Part shown: positions 28,101 through 39,051 of the stretch, piece by piece
Numbering within the stretch: position 1 is the stretch's first letter
How the letters are laid out: the number at the start of each line of letters is the position of its first letter
Assembly (NCBI RefSeq): GCF_905147045.1
Contig: NC_065894.1
Location: 5,679,501 to 5,743,500, forward strand
Direction of reading: 5' to 3'
Origin: Nymphalis io
Lineage: Eukaryota; Arthropoda; Insecta; Lepidoptera; Nymphalidae
Length of the DNA stretch: 64,000 nucleotides
The notes under the pieces: generated by a model
Told to the model about the DNA's origin: nothing
What the model saw: the letters and a program-made list of their open reading frames with translations, nothing else
The model's database searches: none
Position numbers and translations under genes: made by a program

Positions 28101-31100
28101 TATAATACTTAATAAATGTTTACTACAATTCTTGAAAACTTTCACTTAAAGTGAACTAAATTTTGCATTCACTTATAAATTATTTGAATATTTAATTACA
28201 TTTTACTTACGGAATACTGCTTATTTAACGGAAGTTTTTAAATACTAAAAATAAATTATAATTATTTATATGATCATTACCATATGAAATATTGATGATT
28301 CATAGTTAAATACATTTTTATATTTTTATTGCAGCTAGCGCAAGGCTTTCAAAAATACTTAAGGAGAGGAATATGACGATAAGAGAGTTAGTGGAACATA
28401 GGGAGAGGGGTTCTAGTCATGTACATTTGGCAGATATATTTCACAACACATCAAAAGAACCTAACCCACCGGAACCATTTTTGTCGAAGTCACTTATAGA
28501 ACCGATATCAAAGGAAACATATCCGCTTAGAGCTTTGTTAGAAGCAAATTCATATGATCCTAAAACTACGACTATCGAACCCAATCTAAATGCATCAAAT
28601 AATTTAAACATTCCAGTAGTAATGGATTTCGGTAACAACGTCAACGAAAACGGAGAAAATATGGGTATTATATCGCTGTTTAAAAATTTTAGTCGAATCG
28701 ATAATGAAGGACAAAGTTTGTACGATGAAAGCAAAAAAGCATTTGAAAACAATTCTGAAGATGATATTTCGAATCACGAATCAACAAGAGAAAGTCGTCT
28801 ATTAAACACTGAAAAAGATTTAATAACATGGAATGATTTAATAACTCTAATGCAACAGAGTCATCAAAAAGAAAATCATGAAGTAAAGAAACATTCGAGA
28901 GATGGTAAGTGAATCCATATAATGTGTTAATAAATATTAAGTAACTACATAATAATACACAAAGTATATAATAATTATTAAGTATTTAACTTTGAATTAA
29001 AAATATTTAATTTCAGATTTGACAATATCTCAAACATTGAAGAAAATTAATTTGGAAAAAGAAATTGATGGTGACAGCTTAACAGTATTGGAAGATATAC
29101 AAAAATTGAAAGACTTTGATAGCAGAATTACATCTGACGAACTATTGGAAATGAAATTATTCGAAAATGTCGAATTAACGCAAACACCTAGTGTAACTAA
29201 TACAGTTTCTAACAACAATACCAAATCAGTAGCAGTGGTTACAGCAAGTATTATTGGATTAGTTCTTATTTTGTTTTTACTTACATATGCTATTCTGAAA
29301 TGGAAGCAACAAAACAAAATGTTCCAAAAGACACATGCTAAAGAAGAAGAATGTTTACCAAGTCCTATTTTCGAAAATCGAAAGGGACACAAAATCAATA
29401 GTAGTACTCGTAGTAAGAGTCCTATGATTTCTTCAAACATATATGCTATTGATTCAATTGATACTCGTGCTGGGAGTGAATCACCTGAATATATGTGGGA
29501 CACTTTAAGGAAGCCGTTTCAATAGATTTAGCAGAATTTTAGTTAAAGTTTAGACTGATTTTAAACATAATTCTTAATATTTATTATTTTTGCTTACTAG
29601 TGACCTGACAACAGTTATAGTTAGATTTAAAAATGGGTTTTAAAAAAAGTGAATAATCAAAATTTTAAAAACTATTTTGTATTTAACATTAAATTGTTTT
29701 CATTTGATATAAGCTGCTTTGTATGTTGTATATAATTTTAACTGGACTTCAGTATTATGTGGCAAGTGCAATTGTCTTTAATTTTTAATATAAATTGATG
29801 TAAGTGTTGGAGTTTAATTTAATTAAATAATAAATTTTAAAGAAAGACACAATAGTTTCAATTTTTATAAAGATGAAGTTAATGTGAGCATTAAGAATAT
29901 TTTACTATTCTACCTCTTACCTGTAATTTTCGTAACTAAATATTTCTTTTAAATTATTTAGAACTGGTACATCCAAGGTATGAATTTTATTATAAAAGTA
30001 AGCATATTGCCTGGCAATACTATTGTACAACTTTAACGATGACTCAAATACAGGTGAAGGCTGCAATTAATAAAAGGAATTATAATAAATTATCAATATG
30101 TTCTCACATATAATTATGTTTTTCTATTTGAATTCATTACCCGAAGCTCGGCCAATTCGTCCGATGTAAAATAGAGTATTGTAGAATATTTCTCTGGTAA
30201 AAAGTCTATGTATGGTTTCCAAAATGAGTCTGAAATAAAGTAACAGTAACATTTCAGTGTAAACATATCATCTCAATCAATTATACAAAAGTTTTAATTA
30301 GTTTGTTACTTGATATTTCGTTATAAATAGAAATTTAATAAGTCTAAGTGAAACTAAAATCTATATGATTGCGCTTATTTTTTATACTTAATAATTTATT
30401 TTATAGTTTTTTTTTATTATTTAGAACACAAACTATTCCACTTAATTACTTATATTTACTTTCATTTTACTTCCTATGTTCCATTAATAACTCTGATAAC
30501 ATTCAAACCCCCCTTTTCATAAGAAAATAGAGAATAGCATAGATTATTCAAGATCTCAACCAATAATATTATGTCAATTCAATGTCAAAGTTGTTTATTT
30601 GTCTTTACCACACTTGTGATAAAATGGGCTATATGTATGTGTATGTAAAAATTGAGAGAACAAAATCTAATCATTTATAACTAATTATTATAATAATAAT
30701 TCTTTTCCTGTTGCTTTCTTGGTAAGTTAAAATTATAATGTTCATAAATATTTTACAATTTTAAGTAGGAACTTAATTCTATATATACAATATTTTACAT
30801 TAACAGTAGTAGATTTTGCATTAGTAATGTAATATAATTACCTGGATTACTCTTTTCAAGAAGTAAAAACAGAGCTAACGTAATATTTGGCATATTTTGA
30901 AGAAGAGGATCAACATTGATAAATGATGCAAGGTCTGAATCCCTCGCATCTTTCTCACTCATTATGACTTTACAAGGTACAGTCAATATTAGAGATCCTT
31001 CAGTAAATTCTTTGGTTGCTTTCAAACCAAGTTCATAGCCATCAAAATCAGTAATATCAATACCTGTAATTAAATAGGTATTATTTTAAATATTCAAGAA

Positions 31101-31449
31101 GTATTTGTGATAGCCAATATACATATTCGTGATGGTAATAATTACCATCGAATTGCGCTCCATTATCTTGTAACCAACTGACATACTTTTCTAAATATAA
31201 TTTTCTCTGGCTTCGTTCATTTTTTGCCAAAGGTGTTTCAATATTCATAATATCCTTTATTATTGCTTCAATTTGTAAATGGTGCTCCCAACTCTTGGTT
31301 ACAGTACCCGTAGCTTGAAATATGCTTGTTAATTTAAGTAGTTTATCTACTAAATTCGAAAGTTCTTTACGCTTTTGTTGAATAAATTTATTTCCTTCTT
31401 TTTGATTTCGCTTTTTCGACATTTGTTTAGATTGCAATTTTCGACCCAT
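10661..31449 (-). CDS. Setd3: SETD3, actin-histidine N-methyltransferase
   Basis: Nine minus-strand coding exons, in transcript order: 31449-31146, 31063-30842, 30229-30141, 30060-29921, 16009-15901, 14285-14158, 12411-12212, 11423-11258 and 10766-10661. All phases agree, giving 487 residues. The protein aligns by eye with vertebrate SETD3, the SAM-dependent enzyme that methylates His73 of actin. The N-terminal region (MGRK start, basic) leads to the SET core: GYELGLKAT near residue 110, RWAVSTVMTR at 252-261, LWDMCNHEHG at 278-287 and FIFYGARPNA at 315-324. N263, W279, N283, H284, Y318 and R321 correspond to human N256, W274, N278, H279, Y313 and R316, so the SAM and substrate pocket looks intact. 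The C-terminal half is the Rubisco-LSMT-type substrate-binding domain (PISAELLAFIRIF). It lacks the long acidic tail of the 594-residue human protein. The 13.9-kb intron between exons 4 and 5 contains another gene on the plus strand. Confidence 0.96.
11752..12043 (-). mobile_element. Metulj-like SINE, near full length, inverted
   Basis: Reverse-strand copy of the element at 1914-2212. It starts with the complement of the GCAGTGGGACATT 3' end and finishes with the tRNA-like head (GAGCCGAGATGGCCCAGTGG and GGGTTCAAAC on the minus strand). It sits in the SETD3 intron between exons 7 and 8, in the same orientation as SETD3. No target-site duplication was obvious. Confidence 0.85.
12540..12632 (-). 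mobile_element. Metulj-like SINE fragment abutting another repeat
   Basis: Inverted internal fragment (GCCTCCTC..., GAAGCTTATT, ATGACAGAA) that stops where a second repeat family begins at about 12633. It may be a nested or truncated insertion. It lies in the SETD3 intron between exons 6 and 7. Confidence 0.5.
12633..12880 (+). repeat. Poly-A-tailed interspersed repeat, copy 1
   Basis: This family occurs five times in the window. Shared landmarks on its sense strand are TTTGTGCAAGCCTGTCTGG, ACAGGCACAAGGGACATAAC, ATCTTAGTTCC and CCAATGT...GGGCG. This copy lacks the A-rich end. The family may be a SINE or the 3' end of a LINE; I cannot name it. Confidence 0.75.
14474..14533. repeat. (CA)n and (GA)n microsatellite
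   Basis: Interrupted CA repeats pass into GAGAGAGAGAG and then more CA in the SETD3 intron between exons 5 and 6. A 20-base (CA)n run also occurs near 60192. Confidence 0.85.
16078..16119. repeat. (AT)n microsatellite
   Basis: About 40 bases of uninterrupted AT dinucleotide about 70 bases upstream, in the transcript sense, of SETD3 exon 5. Shorter (AT)n runs occur near 50220, 53958, 54610 and 62482. Confidence 0.9.
16560..16842 (-). mobile_element. Second-family SINE, degenerate inverted copy
   Basis: Shares with the 9155-9533 element the segments CGAGGCACGGGAGAG, AACTTCCAGAC, AACTTTTTACAGACACGAGT and the worn tRNA head (TGACCTGGGTA ... AGGCCAACGAAAC). It lies in the large SETD3 intron. Confidence 0.6.
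17195..17462 (-). repeat. Poly-A-tailed interspersed repeat, copy 2 (inverted)
   Basis: Inverted copy with TTAATGGTAAGTGGTCACAA, GCCCATAGACATTGGCA, AACTGGAACACAACAATAT and GTGGGTGGTATTTACCCAGA. It is diverged and lies in the large SETD3 intron, about 130 bases left of the inverted repeat at 17595. Confidence 0.7.
17595..17753. repeat. Long imperfect inverted repeat (MITE-like)
   Basis: Left arm 17595-17655 and right arm 17693-17753, each 61 bases, are complementary with only about five mismatches. The spacer holds another copy of the inner arm (ATTAAATGTTAAACTTTGTC), so the left arm can also pair with it as a perfect short hairpin. It may be a fold-back MITE with a partial inner duplication. 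It lies in the large SETD3 intron. Confidence 0.8.
18536..18706 (+). repeat. LINE/SINE 3'-end repeat of lepidopteran type
   Basis: CTCCCGCGGCTTTGCCGCGT followed by ACAAAATTTCATGTAGATCG, GAAAGCGTAACAAACAAACT and CACTTTCGTGTTTATAGTA. This order (charged GC-rich head, 'atttcatg..gatcg', 'gtaacaaacaaac', 'tttataata') recurs throughout butterfly genomes at retroelement 3' ends. A shorter relative may be at about 14775-14850. Confidence 0.6.
18765..18803. repeat. Hairpin, 18-bp arms, 3-base loop
   Basis: Arms 18765-18782 and 18786-18803 pair at 17 of 18 positions around GAT (ATATTTGACAACCACACT against its complement). It lies just right of the retroelement 3' end at 18536 and may be a microsatellite-like fold-back. 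Confidence 0.65.
20800..21292 (+). promoter_or_regulatory. Putative promoter and 5' UTR of the nested gene
   Basis: A CpG-richer patch (about 20830-20910, including GTACTGTCGCGCGCGAACGT) stands out from AT-rich surroundings 390-460 bases upstream of the ATG. No clear TATA box was identified. The stretch from there to 21292 is presumed leader. Confidence 0.4.
21293..29525 (+). CDS. Unrecognised type I membrane protein nested in SETD3 intron
   Basis: Five exons join in phase: 21293-21442, 25266-25958, 26392-27688, 28335-28904 and 29017-29525, encoding 1072 residues. The start is chosen because it opens a signal peptide (hydrophobic core LLSTLAALVIIV, likely cleavage near VHS-A). Exon 2 encodes three arginine/lysine clusters (RRRRRKRKRR, RRRRKK, RRRGQRRKR) in an acidic, low-complexity background. 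These could be convertase sites or polyanion-binding stretches. Exon 3 (432 codons) is rich in Thr, Ser and Glu and begins with a helical segment at about 290-330 containing SLSEIL and LSLADLLHG. Exon 4 begins with a related segment at 714-749 (KILKERN ... HLADIF). A single transmembrane helix at 975-997 is followed by a cytoplasmic tail of about 75 residues ending SPEYMWDTLRKPFQ. I do not recognise the family. The topology suggests a cell-surface or shed protein; the function is unknown. Confidence 0.87.
23490..23600 (+). mobile_element. Metulj-like SINE 3' fragment
   Basis: Plus-strand 3' portion: CGTATTGGAGCAGCATGATG, then AAGCTC, AGAGGAGATAATG, and ACAGCCTGTTACT near the end. It is strongly diverged and lies in intron 1 of the nested membrane-protein gene. 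Confidence 0.55.
24400..24778 (+). mobile_element. Second-family SINE, full length, (ATT)n tail
   Basis: Plus-strand copy starting GCCTCGTTGGTCTAGTGGCT (A box) with B box GGGTTCAATTCCCAGG, then the shared body (GTAGCAGCCTAGAGTC, CACCTGTGTTTGCGCACACA, GAAATCGGTCTGGAGAACAT) and a microsatellite tail. Part of the head reads AAGCCAACTAGCCAGTCAGG rather than a typical anticodon stem. It lies in intron 1 of the nested gene. Confidence 0.85.
27734..28072 (+). mobile_element. Second-family SINE beside a splice donor, (CAT)n tail
   Basis: Plus-strand copy (TGCCTCGTTGATCTAGTGG, CTGGGTTCAATTCCCAGGTC) running to CATCATCATCAT. It starts 46 bases after the exon 3 donor (27689) of the nested gene. It lacks the ATCGGTCTGGAG segment found near the tails of other copies. 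Confidence 0.85.
29526..29920 (+). terminator. 3' UTR and poly-A signal of the nested gene
   Basis: AT-rich sequence after the stop at 29523-29525, with AATAAA at 29829-29834. The nested transcript would therefore end at about 29850, only some 70 bases short of SETD3 exon 4 (29921-30060), keeping the two transcripts' exons apart. Confidence 0.6.
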
Positions 31450-31700
31450 AATTATTAGTTATTTTACTTCACTACTTCACTTCTAATAAAGATCTATTAT
31501 AATTTGAGTAACGTGAATAAATCTAAATTGAAAACGTGGGAAAACGAATTAAACTAAAAATAGTAAGTAAATGTTTCTATGAAAAATGACACTACGTCAA
31601 CAATGAGACATTGACAAGTGACAACTGACGTCTGCGGTCTGACATTAATGCTTCGAGATGAACGAATCGAAATGAATAACTCGAATGATCATTCGAGCAA
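31450..31700 (-). promoter_or_regulatory. Putative SETD3 promoter region
   Basis: Sequence directly upstream of the SETD3 ATG (31449). It contains slightly GC-richer sequence around 31590-31680 (TGACAAGTGACAACTGACGT) that could include the start site. No upstream exon was recognised, so the leader is probably short. Confidence 0.35.
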
Positions 31701-32654
31701 CCAACTGTTTGGATTTTTCGATTATGAAATTTTCATACTTTTTAAGCAACGCGATTAAAAATGGAAATTTGAAAGATCGGCCTGGATTATATAATTGTCC
31801 TACATTTTATAATATAAACCATATAAGTCCACCATATAACAATATAACCATTCTTAATTCTTTCTTAATTTCATAAATGTCATATTGTTAGAATCAACAG
31901 ATATTTTTATAGATACACGGAAAATATTTAAAATTACATAATATATGGTAAGAGAGAAAATGAGTGATATTGTAGTTTAAATTGTAATTTCAGCAAAAAA
32001 AAATTCAAAAGCTGTTGAAACATCCCGGTCTGAAGTAATTGGCTTATCGTTAATAGATAGGTATCAAAACACTAGTTTTAATTCTAGTCTCTTATATTTA
32101 TTATCATATTTCCTTTTAATTCTTGTAGTTTATTATATTATATTAATGATGTCTAGTTAGTGTAAGTGGCATCGCCAGTCATCTAATATATGTAAATAAA
32201 ATGAATAATTAAATGAGGGCTTTGCCTTAATATTACTTCTCTATTCGATTCGTATTGACAAATGTTTGTTTATGTTTTTGTTTGTTAATTATTATCATTC
32301 AATTTTTATTTGATATTTAAATGTAGTCAACTGTCTGTCAAGCCAATGATCGGAATTTAATATATTTATGATAAATTATTTTATGTTACGGCACATCATT
32401 GGTAAATATATTGGCAAAACATGTTGCATCGGATTCCGCACCTCTAGTTAAAAAAAAAAAAAAGTTGGCTCTAAGGATAAGTTACCGAGGTTTTATGAAT
32501 TTAATGGTAGATCACTATACTTGTACTACGGATTTCTAATAAATGTATTTTAAAGTCACCACATTATTAAATCCACATAATTTCAATAAAACATTTTCCA
32601 ATATTTTACCAAATAATTAATATTAATTATAAGCCTATTCCAATCGAAGATGGA

Positions 32655-32740
32655 TTAATCCTTTGTTTGCCGGAGCGCATATAAGCGCTCCCAATTTTGT
32701 ACCCGTAGTATGCCGAAGCGTAGATATGCGCTCGAACGTT
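32655..32740 (+). mobile_element. Possible piggyBac-like transposon terminus
   Basis: TTAA (32655-32658) is followed by TCCTTTGTTTGCCGGAGCGC. A palindrome GAGCGC-ATATAA-GCGCTC lies at 32673-32690, and a related unit ATGCCGAAGCG...ATATGCGCTCG at about 32710-32734. A TTAA target, a start close to CCCTTTG and GCGCATATGCGC-type subterminal palindromes are features of piggyBac-like elements. The opposite end and a transposase were not found. Confidence 0.35.
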
Positions 32741-33529
32741 ATCTCATAGTTCAAATTGTTTTGTTTTACTCTACACTAGACAAACATATACCTAGTTCTT
32801 TTTTATCCATAGTAATCGATGTTTATTTGTCTCCCTCTCTCTTTTTTATTAGAGTATCATTTCGACCAGTCAGAGACAACGAAATTCACGTCGCAAATTC
32901 GCGCGCCAACATCATTTTTTCGAATGCTCGCGGCCATATTTGTTAATATTTCGTAAATTGCAAAATGTTTTTCGAATATAATAAACACTAACAACAGTAA
33001 AGTAATTTTATTTAAGTTAACAAAGGTTCTCGGGTAAGTGTAGAATATATTTGTATATTCTATATATAAAATAGCTTTTTGCACTTCTTCCGCAAATATT
33101 TTAGTTTACCCTAAATAAAACTTGTATTATTATTTTTTTAAAACTTATCATTCAATTATAATATTTATAATTTATATTTTAATTATTTAAGTAAAGTTAT
33201 CATATTAAATTAATTTCATACGTACGTAGGTATTCACAATCTTTTTAAAAATATTTTTGTATCAATACGATTCAGGTGTCAGTTTCACGTGGTGTTCGGC
33301 TCTTACTATTTGTGAACTGTTTTTTTAACTTCATTGTTTCATATATAAGAAAATGAATAAAATACATAATAATTTTCATAAACACACTATAGCGAGTTCT
33401 AAAATTACTTTTCATTTTTTAACAGATTTTGTCGTTTTAACTTAAGTCATTTTTTTACTTATTAAAAAAAATCTATTAATTACACTACTAATATATAATA
33501 AAGGATATATAATATAATAAAGGAGGCTG

Positions 33530-34592
33530 CTTACAACATCGGATATAGGAATAAGCGGTATTACCCATAAAATTTTCTTAAGAGATAATTTGACATTCGC
33601 AAATCAGCGTCTCCTTCGTACTGTAAAGGATAAGGCTCGCGAACGAAACTTTTCTTTTGTTTGGGTTAAAGATTGCAAAATTTTGTTGCGCAAATCGACA
33701 GTCAGTTGTTTTTCATATAAACTCCATACGCGACATTAGTCGTTTTATATTATGACTATCTTTTATAATCTATGTTTATTGTGAATATACTATGATAGCA
33801 GAAATAAAAAAATATTGTAATCTTTTTGGTACTTTTAGAGACAATTGCGAAATTGATATCGTTCAATTAAAATATAATGTAATTATTATTATAAGGAAAA
33901 TATTTCATGCAAACATTTTAAGAAGGAAAAGTTATGGTATTTTATATTATTTAATTTTATATATATTATATAAAATTCTATAAAATGGGTAGAAAAGTTA
34001 CAAAGTTAAAATTATCTGTGCTGAATGCTCAATCACTAAATACGGGAAGAGACGAATTATCACACACTATAAAATATTTTGATCCAGACATAATTTCTAT
34101 CACGGTAACATAGCTATCTGAGAATGTCACGCTAAAAAATTACAATATCCCAGGCTATAATTTTTTTCATGAACCACGATCAGGTTCGCAATCTAGAGGA
34201 GGAAACAACAAGCATCAGTGGTTTGAAATTAAGATTTAAAGATGCATAATTGCTGTAGGAGTCCCATCTAGCGACCCCCCAAATTTAGTTTTAGCACATT
34301 TTTATCTACGCTAGATGACAATCTATCATTTTTAACACCAAAATATGAATACGTATTTGTATATACGTATATGGATATACTATATGATATGCATAAACTT
34401 TTACTGCACTGAATGTAGCGTTTGTGTTGGCAGCATATGCACAAGGCGTAGACTGAAAAGCAGCCTAGCTGAGACTACGACCTTTTCAACAAATTATGAT
34501 ATTGTTAACTTTTTTTATGGTTTTGTACCTTAATTTTTTTGTCTTTGTTTCTTTTTGGTGAATAAAGTTATTTATTATCATTATTATTATTA
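33530..34592 (+). mobile_element. Internally deleted LINE: ORF1 end, ORF2 start, 3' UTR
   Basis: Three pieces lie in order. At 33548-33739 a frame ends with LLRTVKDKARERNFSFVWV and KILLRKS, resembling the C-terminus of LINE ORF1 proteins (FP25-like). At 33985-34215 a frame starts MGRKVTKLKLSVLNAQSLNT and reads DPDIISIT, the N-terminus of an AP-endonuclease domain, broken by a TAG at about 34111. From about 34340 to 34592 there is a 3' UTR with AATAAAGTTATTTATTATC and an (ATT)n tail. The reverse transcriptase is missing, so the copy is dead. Confidence 0.72.
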
Positions 34593-37500
34593 ATATAAGA
34601 TATATACTTATAGGTAAAATAGGTTGTTAATTACGAAACAAGAACTTTATTATTGTTTAGATGGAATTGAAAGGGATCAATCTAGGATAATATTTTAGAT
34701 ATTGCCTTTTCCGGATCACCTAGAGAAATGTTGCAAATTATAAAAAAAAATTGATCTAGTCCACGTGCAAAGATCTGAACCCGACAGCCTACAGGCTTAA
34801 GTCTTTTTTTGATGCTAACAACAAAATCAGACTAGATTCGTTCAAAAGACTCTATTGTAAGTATTGATAGTAGGTACTTGAATTTGTAGATATAATAATC
34901 TTATTCATATTAGTTATAATTTATAACACCTTTTTAGAGTAAACTTTTTATGAATTAAAAAAATATCTCTTACATATACATATTCAATTGAATTAATGTT
35001 TTAGTTAATAAATTCTAAAAATAGAATTTTTATTTATTATTTATTTAAATTTAAGTTAGCCTATAATCGATATATATTTTGTTACACTATTTTTATATAA
35101 GCAATAAGAAAATGATTTTTATATAATGTTTCCTAATTAATAAAATAACGATATGAGAGCAACGTAACAGACATGTCAAATAATCTCATTATTTTACAAG
35201 CGTCTCGTAATATTCTCTCGTAACAAATGTATTCGAATCAGACCTTCATAGAATTTTACAGGGAGAAAGCGGTGATATAAATGATGAAAAGGCGTAAAGA
35301 CGGTCCGTGGACCATATCGGATTGAGAAAACCTTATATGAATACATACATTTTTAACATTTTGTGGTAAAAAGAAAACTTATTTACCCAATTCCTTTAGT
35401 AGACATTTGAAATATTTTTTGCAACGTGAGATAAAATACGATAAAGATATACGGTAGCGAAACAGTTTACATTTTAATTTGGAGAGCGCAGAAGCAATGA
35501 TTAATATCGGAATATGAAAAGACAATGTATATGTACTTTATAATATATACCTCTCTTTATAATATATGTAACAAAAATACTCTAATGTCAACCCTAGATT
35601 ATGAGTAAATTCAATCAATCTTCCAGCTTTGGTCTCAATAAACTAAAGCATTTTATAAATATTATGGATCACTTCGTGTTTTTTTATCGATAAAAAATAA
35701 TCATTTAATGTTTATAATCATTGAAAGACCCTTTAAGTTATAATGTAGTTATATATACAGTATTTTATTTTTCACCATGAACTTGATTCAACTTCTGCAA
35801 AATCAAGTTAAAGATTAGCAACTTTGCAACTTTTTGACAAGGCGTCAAAAATTGTCCTCAAACCTCAATTTTGCAATATACAAGTACCTTATATGATGAT
35901 GTTACCTCATTCTTGCCAATGTTTTGCGTTTACATATTTAATAATAAATACTATTTCAGCTTCAAGGAAGTTCATGAACTTTGCCAAAGTGGGCAGGGTA
36001 TATGTTCAATGCAAGATTTAAATACAAGGGTTTAACGGAGAATTGTTTTATATATACAGAAGGTTTTTTACCAATTATACGTTCATAGCCGAGAATAATC
36101 CTGAAAAATCTTTCAGTCTGCGATAACATAATCCCATTCAATTTTTTTTTTTACGTCATTAACTTCTAATTGTTCTATGGTTCTATGGTATTTTCGCTTT
36201 GTGTTAAATGTAATATAATCAACGCAATTATAATTGTGTTATAAAAAAGGAAAAACAATCATAAGAGACTGAGACTTTTATTCAACAAATATTTAAAAAT
36301 ATCTGGATATGAGAGCTAGTGATAAAAAGAGTATACAAAAACTTTCGATAATATTGTCAAAATAAAGTTTACACCTGGCTATAGCAAATCATAGCGTGCG
36401 ACCTATGAAAGAGGCAGACAAAAACTATCTCTTTCTTAGGTATATGTTCTTTCTCTTTCATCCGATAAATCGGCGGCAGATACAGCATTTCTTATAGTGT
36501 GTGATGCGGCGATGCCATTAAAATTAAATTTAAACAAAAAAATTAATCTAATAATTGTAAAATTAAAAAGCCTAAATAGAGCCATATTTATCGTGATGGT
36601 GTTTTGATACTATTAAAATATACTCGATGTTATACAAATGTGTAGAAAAAAAATGTTATTTTTTATATTTAAATGGAACTTTAGGAGAATCTTAATTTTT
36701 CAGCTTTATGAAAGAGCCTACTCGGAAGAAATAAGCTGAGGTTTGTGATATCAGAAGATTTATAACTCAATATGTGTCATTTTTCAATCAATCACAAAAA
36801 AAGTACTCGGGGTTATATCATATTTAGAATTTAGAAACAAAAGTTTAATGCCCAGAGGCAAAGCCCATTATAATCGAAATTGTCACAGAGTCCAAGGGCT
36901 CTAACATATACTCGTAATGATAAAAGATTTATAAAACCCTTCTTAAAATAAAATAACATACTATGTAAGGTTTATTGAATTTAATTTATTAAATCAACGC
37001 GAACATGAGTAAGCCTATAAAATATGTTGTTGTGTGTTTTGATGGGAATATTTTTCGGGTGTCACACGACCAGCATGCAACTATGCCACCGCCAAGCTCA
37101 CTTACACACACTAACAACTTAATTTTTCTTTACTAAGTGTAGCGTCAAAAAACTTTATTCTTTTTTAATGAAAATTCTCACGATTTCAATTAAAATTTTA
37201 CATACAAATAAATGTATTTTATCGAGTGAACAGTCGTTACACACCGATTTCTCGCTTTCTGACATCAGTAAGCTGACATTGGATATAAGATTACAAAGCA
37301 TTGTTTGACTTGATTAACTATATACACGTTATGCAACATTTATTGGTAAACTTAATATCTAATTTTTTTTATGTTATCCATTAAAGATGTAAATTAAATT
37401 ATATAATATATATAAAATTATATAGTATACCTACCTATACAATATAGAAAAGCGAAAATGTTCACATATTTCCATAACGAGTTAATAGATTGATTAATTT

Positions 37501-39051
37501 AAAAATTGCAATTTTTAAGGTTACAATTGGACACTGGCATCTAAATTTTTATCTGGCAATGGCAATGGTGCACCGACTTGGCAAACGCTTAGTCAGTTCC
37601 ACGAAAAGTTATTTGAAAGCGCCCCAATTTTCAACCGAAGTATTGCCCTCTGCATTACACGGTATATATTGTGGTCGACAGATATTTAGACGAATATTAC
37701 ATAATGGGCATTTTGACTGAATGCATTTAAATATATCATTAAAAAAAGTGCTGATTTTGTCTGTCCATCTGACAACTTCCTATTGAACACATTCATGAAC
37801 ATTATGTATCTTTGCGTGTAATTTCATTTAAAGAAGAATGACAAATGAATTTAATAAAAACTTAACCCGTTGTTCCTTTTCGTATGTCGTCTCAGATATA
37901 ATTGTTTTGGAATTTATTTTACAGAAATATAATATTCAGTTAGTACACTCTTGTTTATTTTTTAAGTGAAGTGCATCATGCGGCATTACTTCTACATTGA
38001 CTATAATATAAGTATAATTAATAAAATTCACTATAAAAAGGCAGCCTAGCTAAAAGCTTGTAACTAGTGTTGATTGATTCAAAGCTTAGCTATTTAATCA
38101 AACATCAATAGTAATGAATTAGCCAACCTTGGCTACATCGATCATTAAATAGAAAATGTCAGTTATTATACATGTTGATTGATTATTTAAAAATATTGTA
38201 GGAAATAGAGATATCAGTATTATTACACATATTTATTTAAACTTCTTTGGGGTTAAGGCAAGCAGGTATTATAATTTACTTATAACAAATGTCACATATT
38301 ACTTTTTAATATTTCACAATCGTGTTATGCATTTCCGAATTTTTTGAATTTGGAGTTAGTTTCATTTTTGTTTATATTTGATGTAGGACATCTATTGACA
38401 CGCCTTGGGAGTAAGACCGATTCGTATGCCGTGACGTCAAACGGCATGAAGCTCTCTAATGTCATGCTATCTTGCTTGTATTTGCGTGGCGCGTATACTA
38501 TATTATTGTATCGTTTATTTTATTATAATAATAAGCAAAATAAATTAATTTTAATAACGAAACTGTAGTTATTAATTTTACTCCATACTGATTTACTGGT
38601 TATATTTAATTTCAATTTCGATGTTTCACGTCTGCACGTGTTGGTAATTTTTTTTTTTATATGACTAATTCCCACCTAAAAGGATGAAGAAACCGTCAGA
38701 CACGGTTAATTGAAAGAACTATCAAAAAGCCTGTTTAAGTTTTATCCTCAAGTGCTATTTTTATTAAAATTGCTACTTTATTTATTTAATTAGTATTAAT
38801 TCTAGTTAAAATCGTTTTATGATTTCAGCAATAGTATGGAAATTATATTGACTAGCCTTTCCAGGAATTTTATTGAAAATACCAAGATTATTCATTCGTT
38901 TTCCGCAGATCATTAATATTTAATTAATGTATTCCTCATAAATCTGTATTTATTTACGAAATATTTTTTACTATTACATTTTGATCAAATTTAGGGGTTA
39001 GCATTTCTTTATTAATGTTTTTAATTTATGTATTTATTTTTCCTACTATAT

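Noticed and set aside
29030..29503. 157-codon minus-strand frame
   Set aside because: It is the antisense of exon 5 of the nested gene, which has a better supported plus-strand reading with splice phase and a membrane helix.
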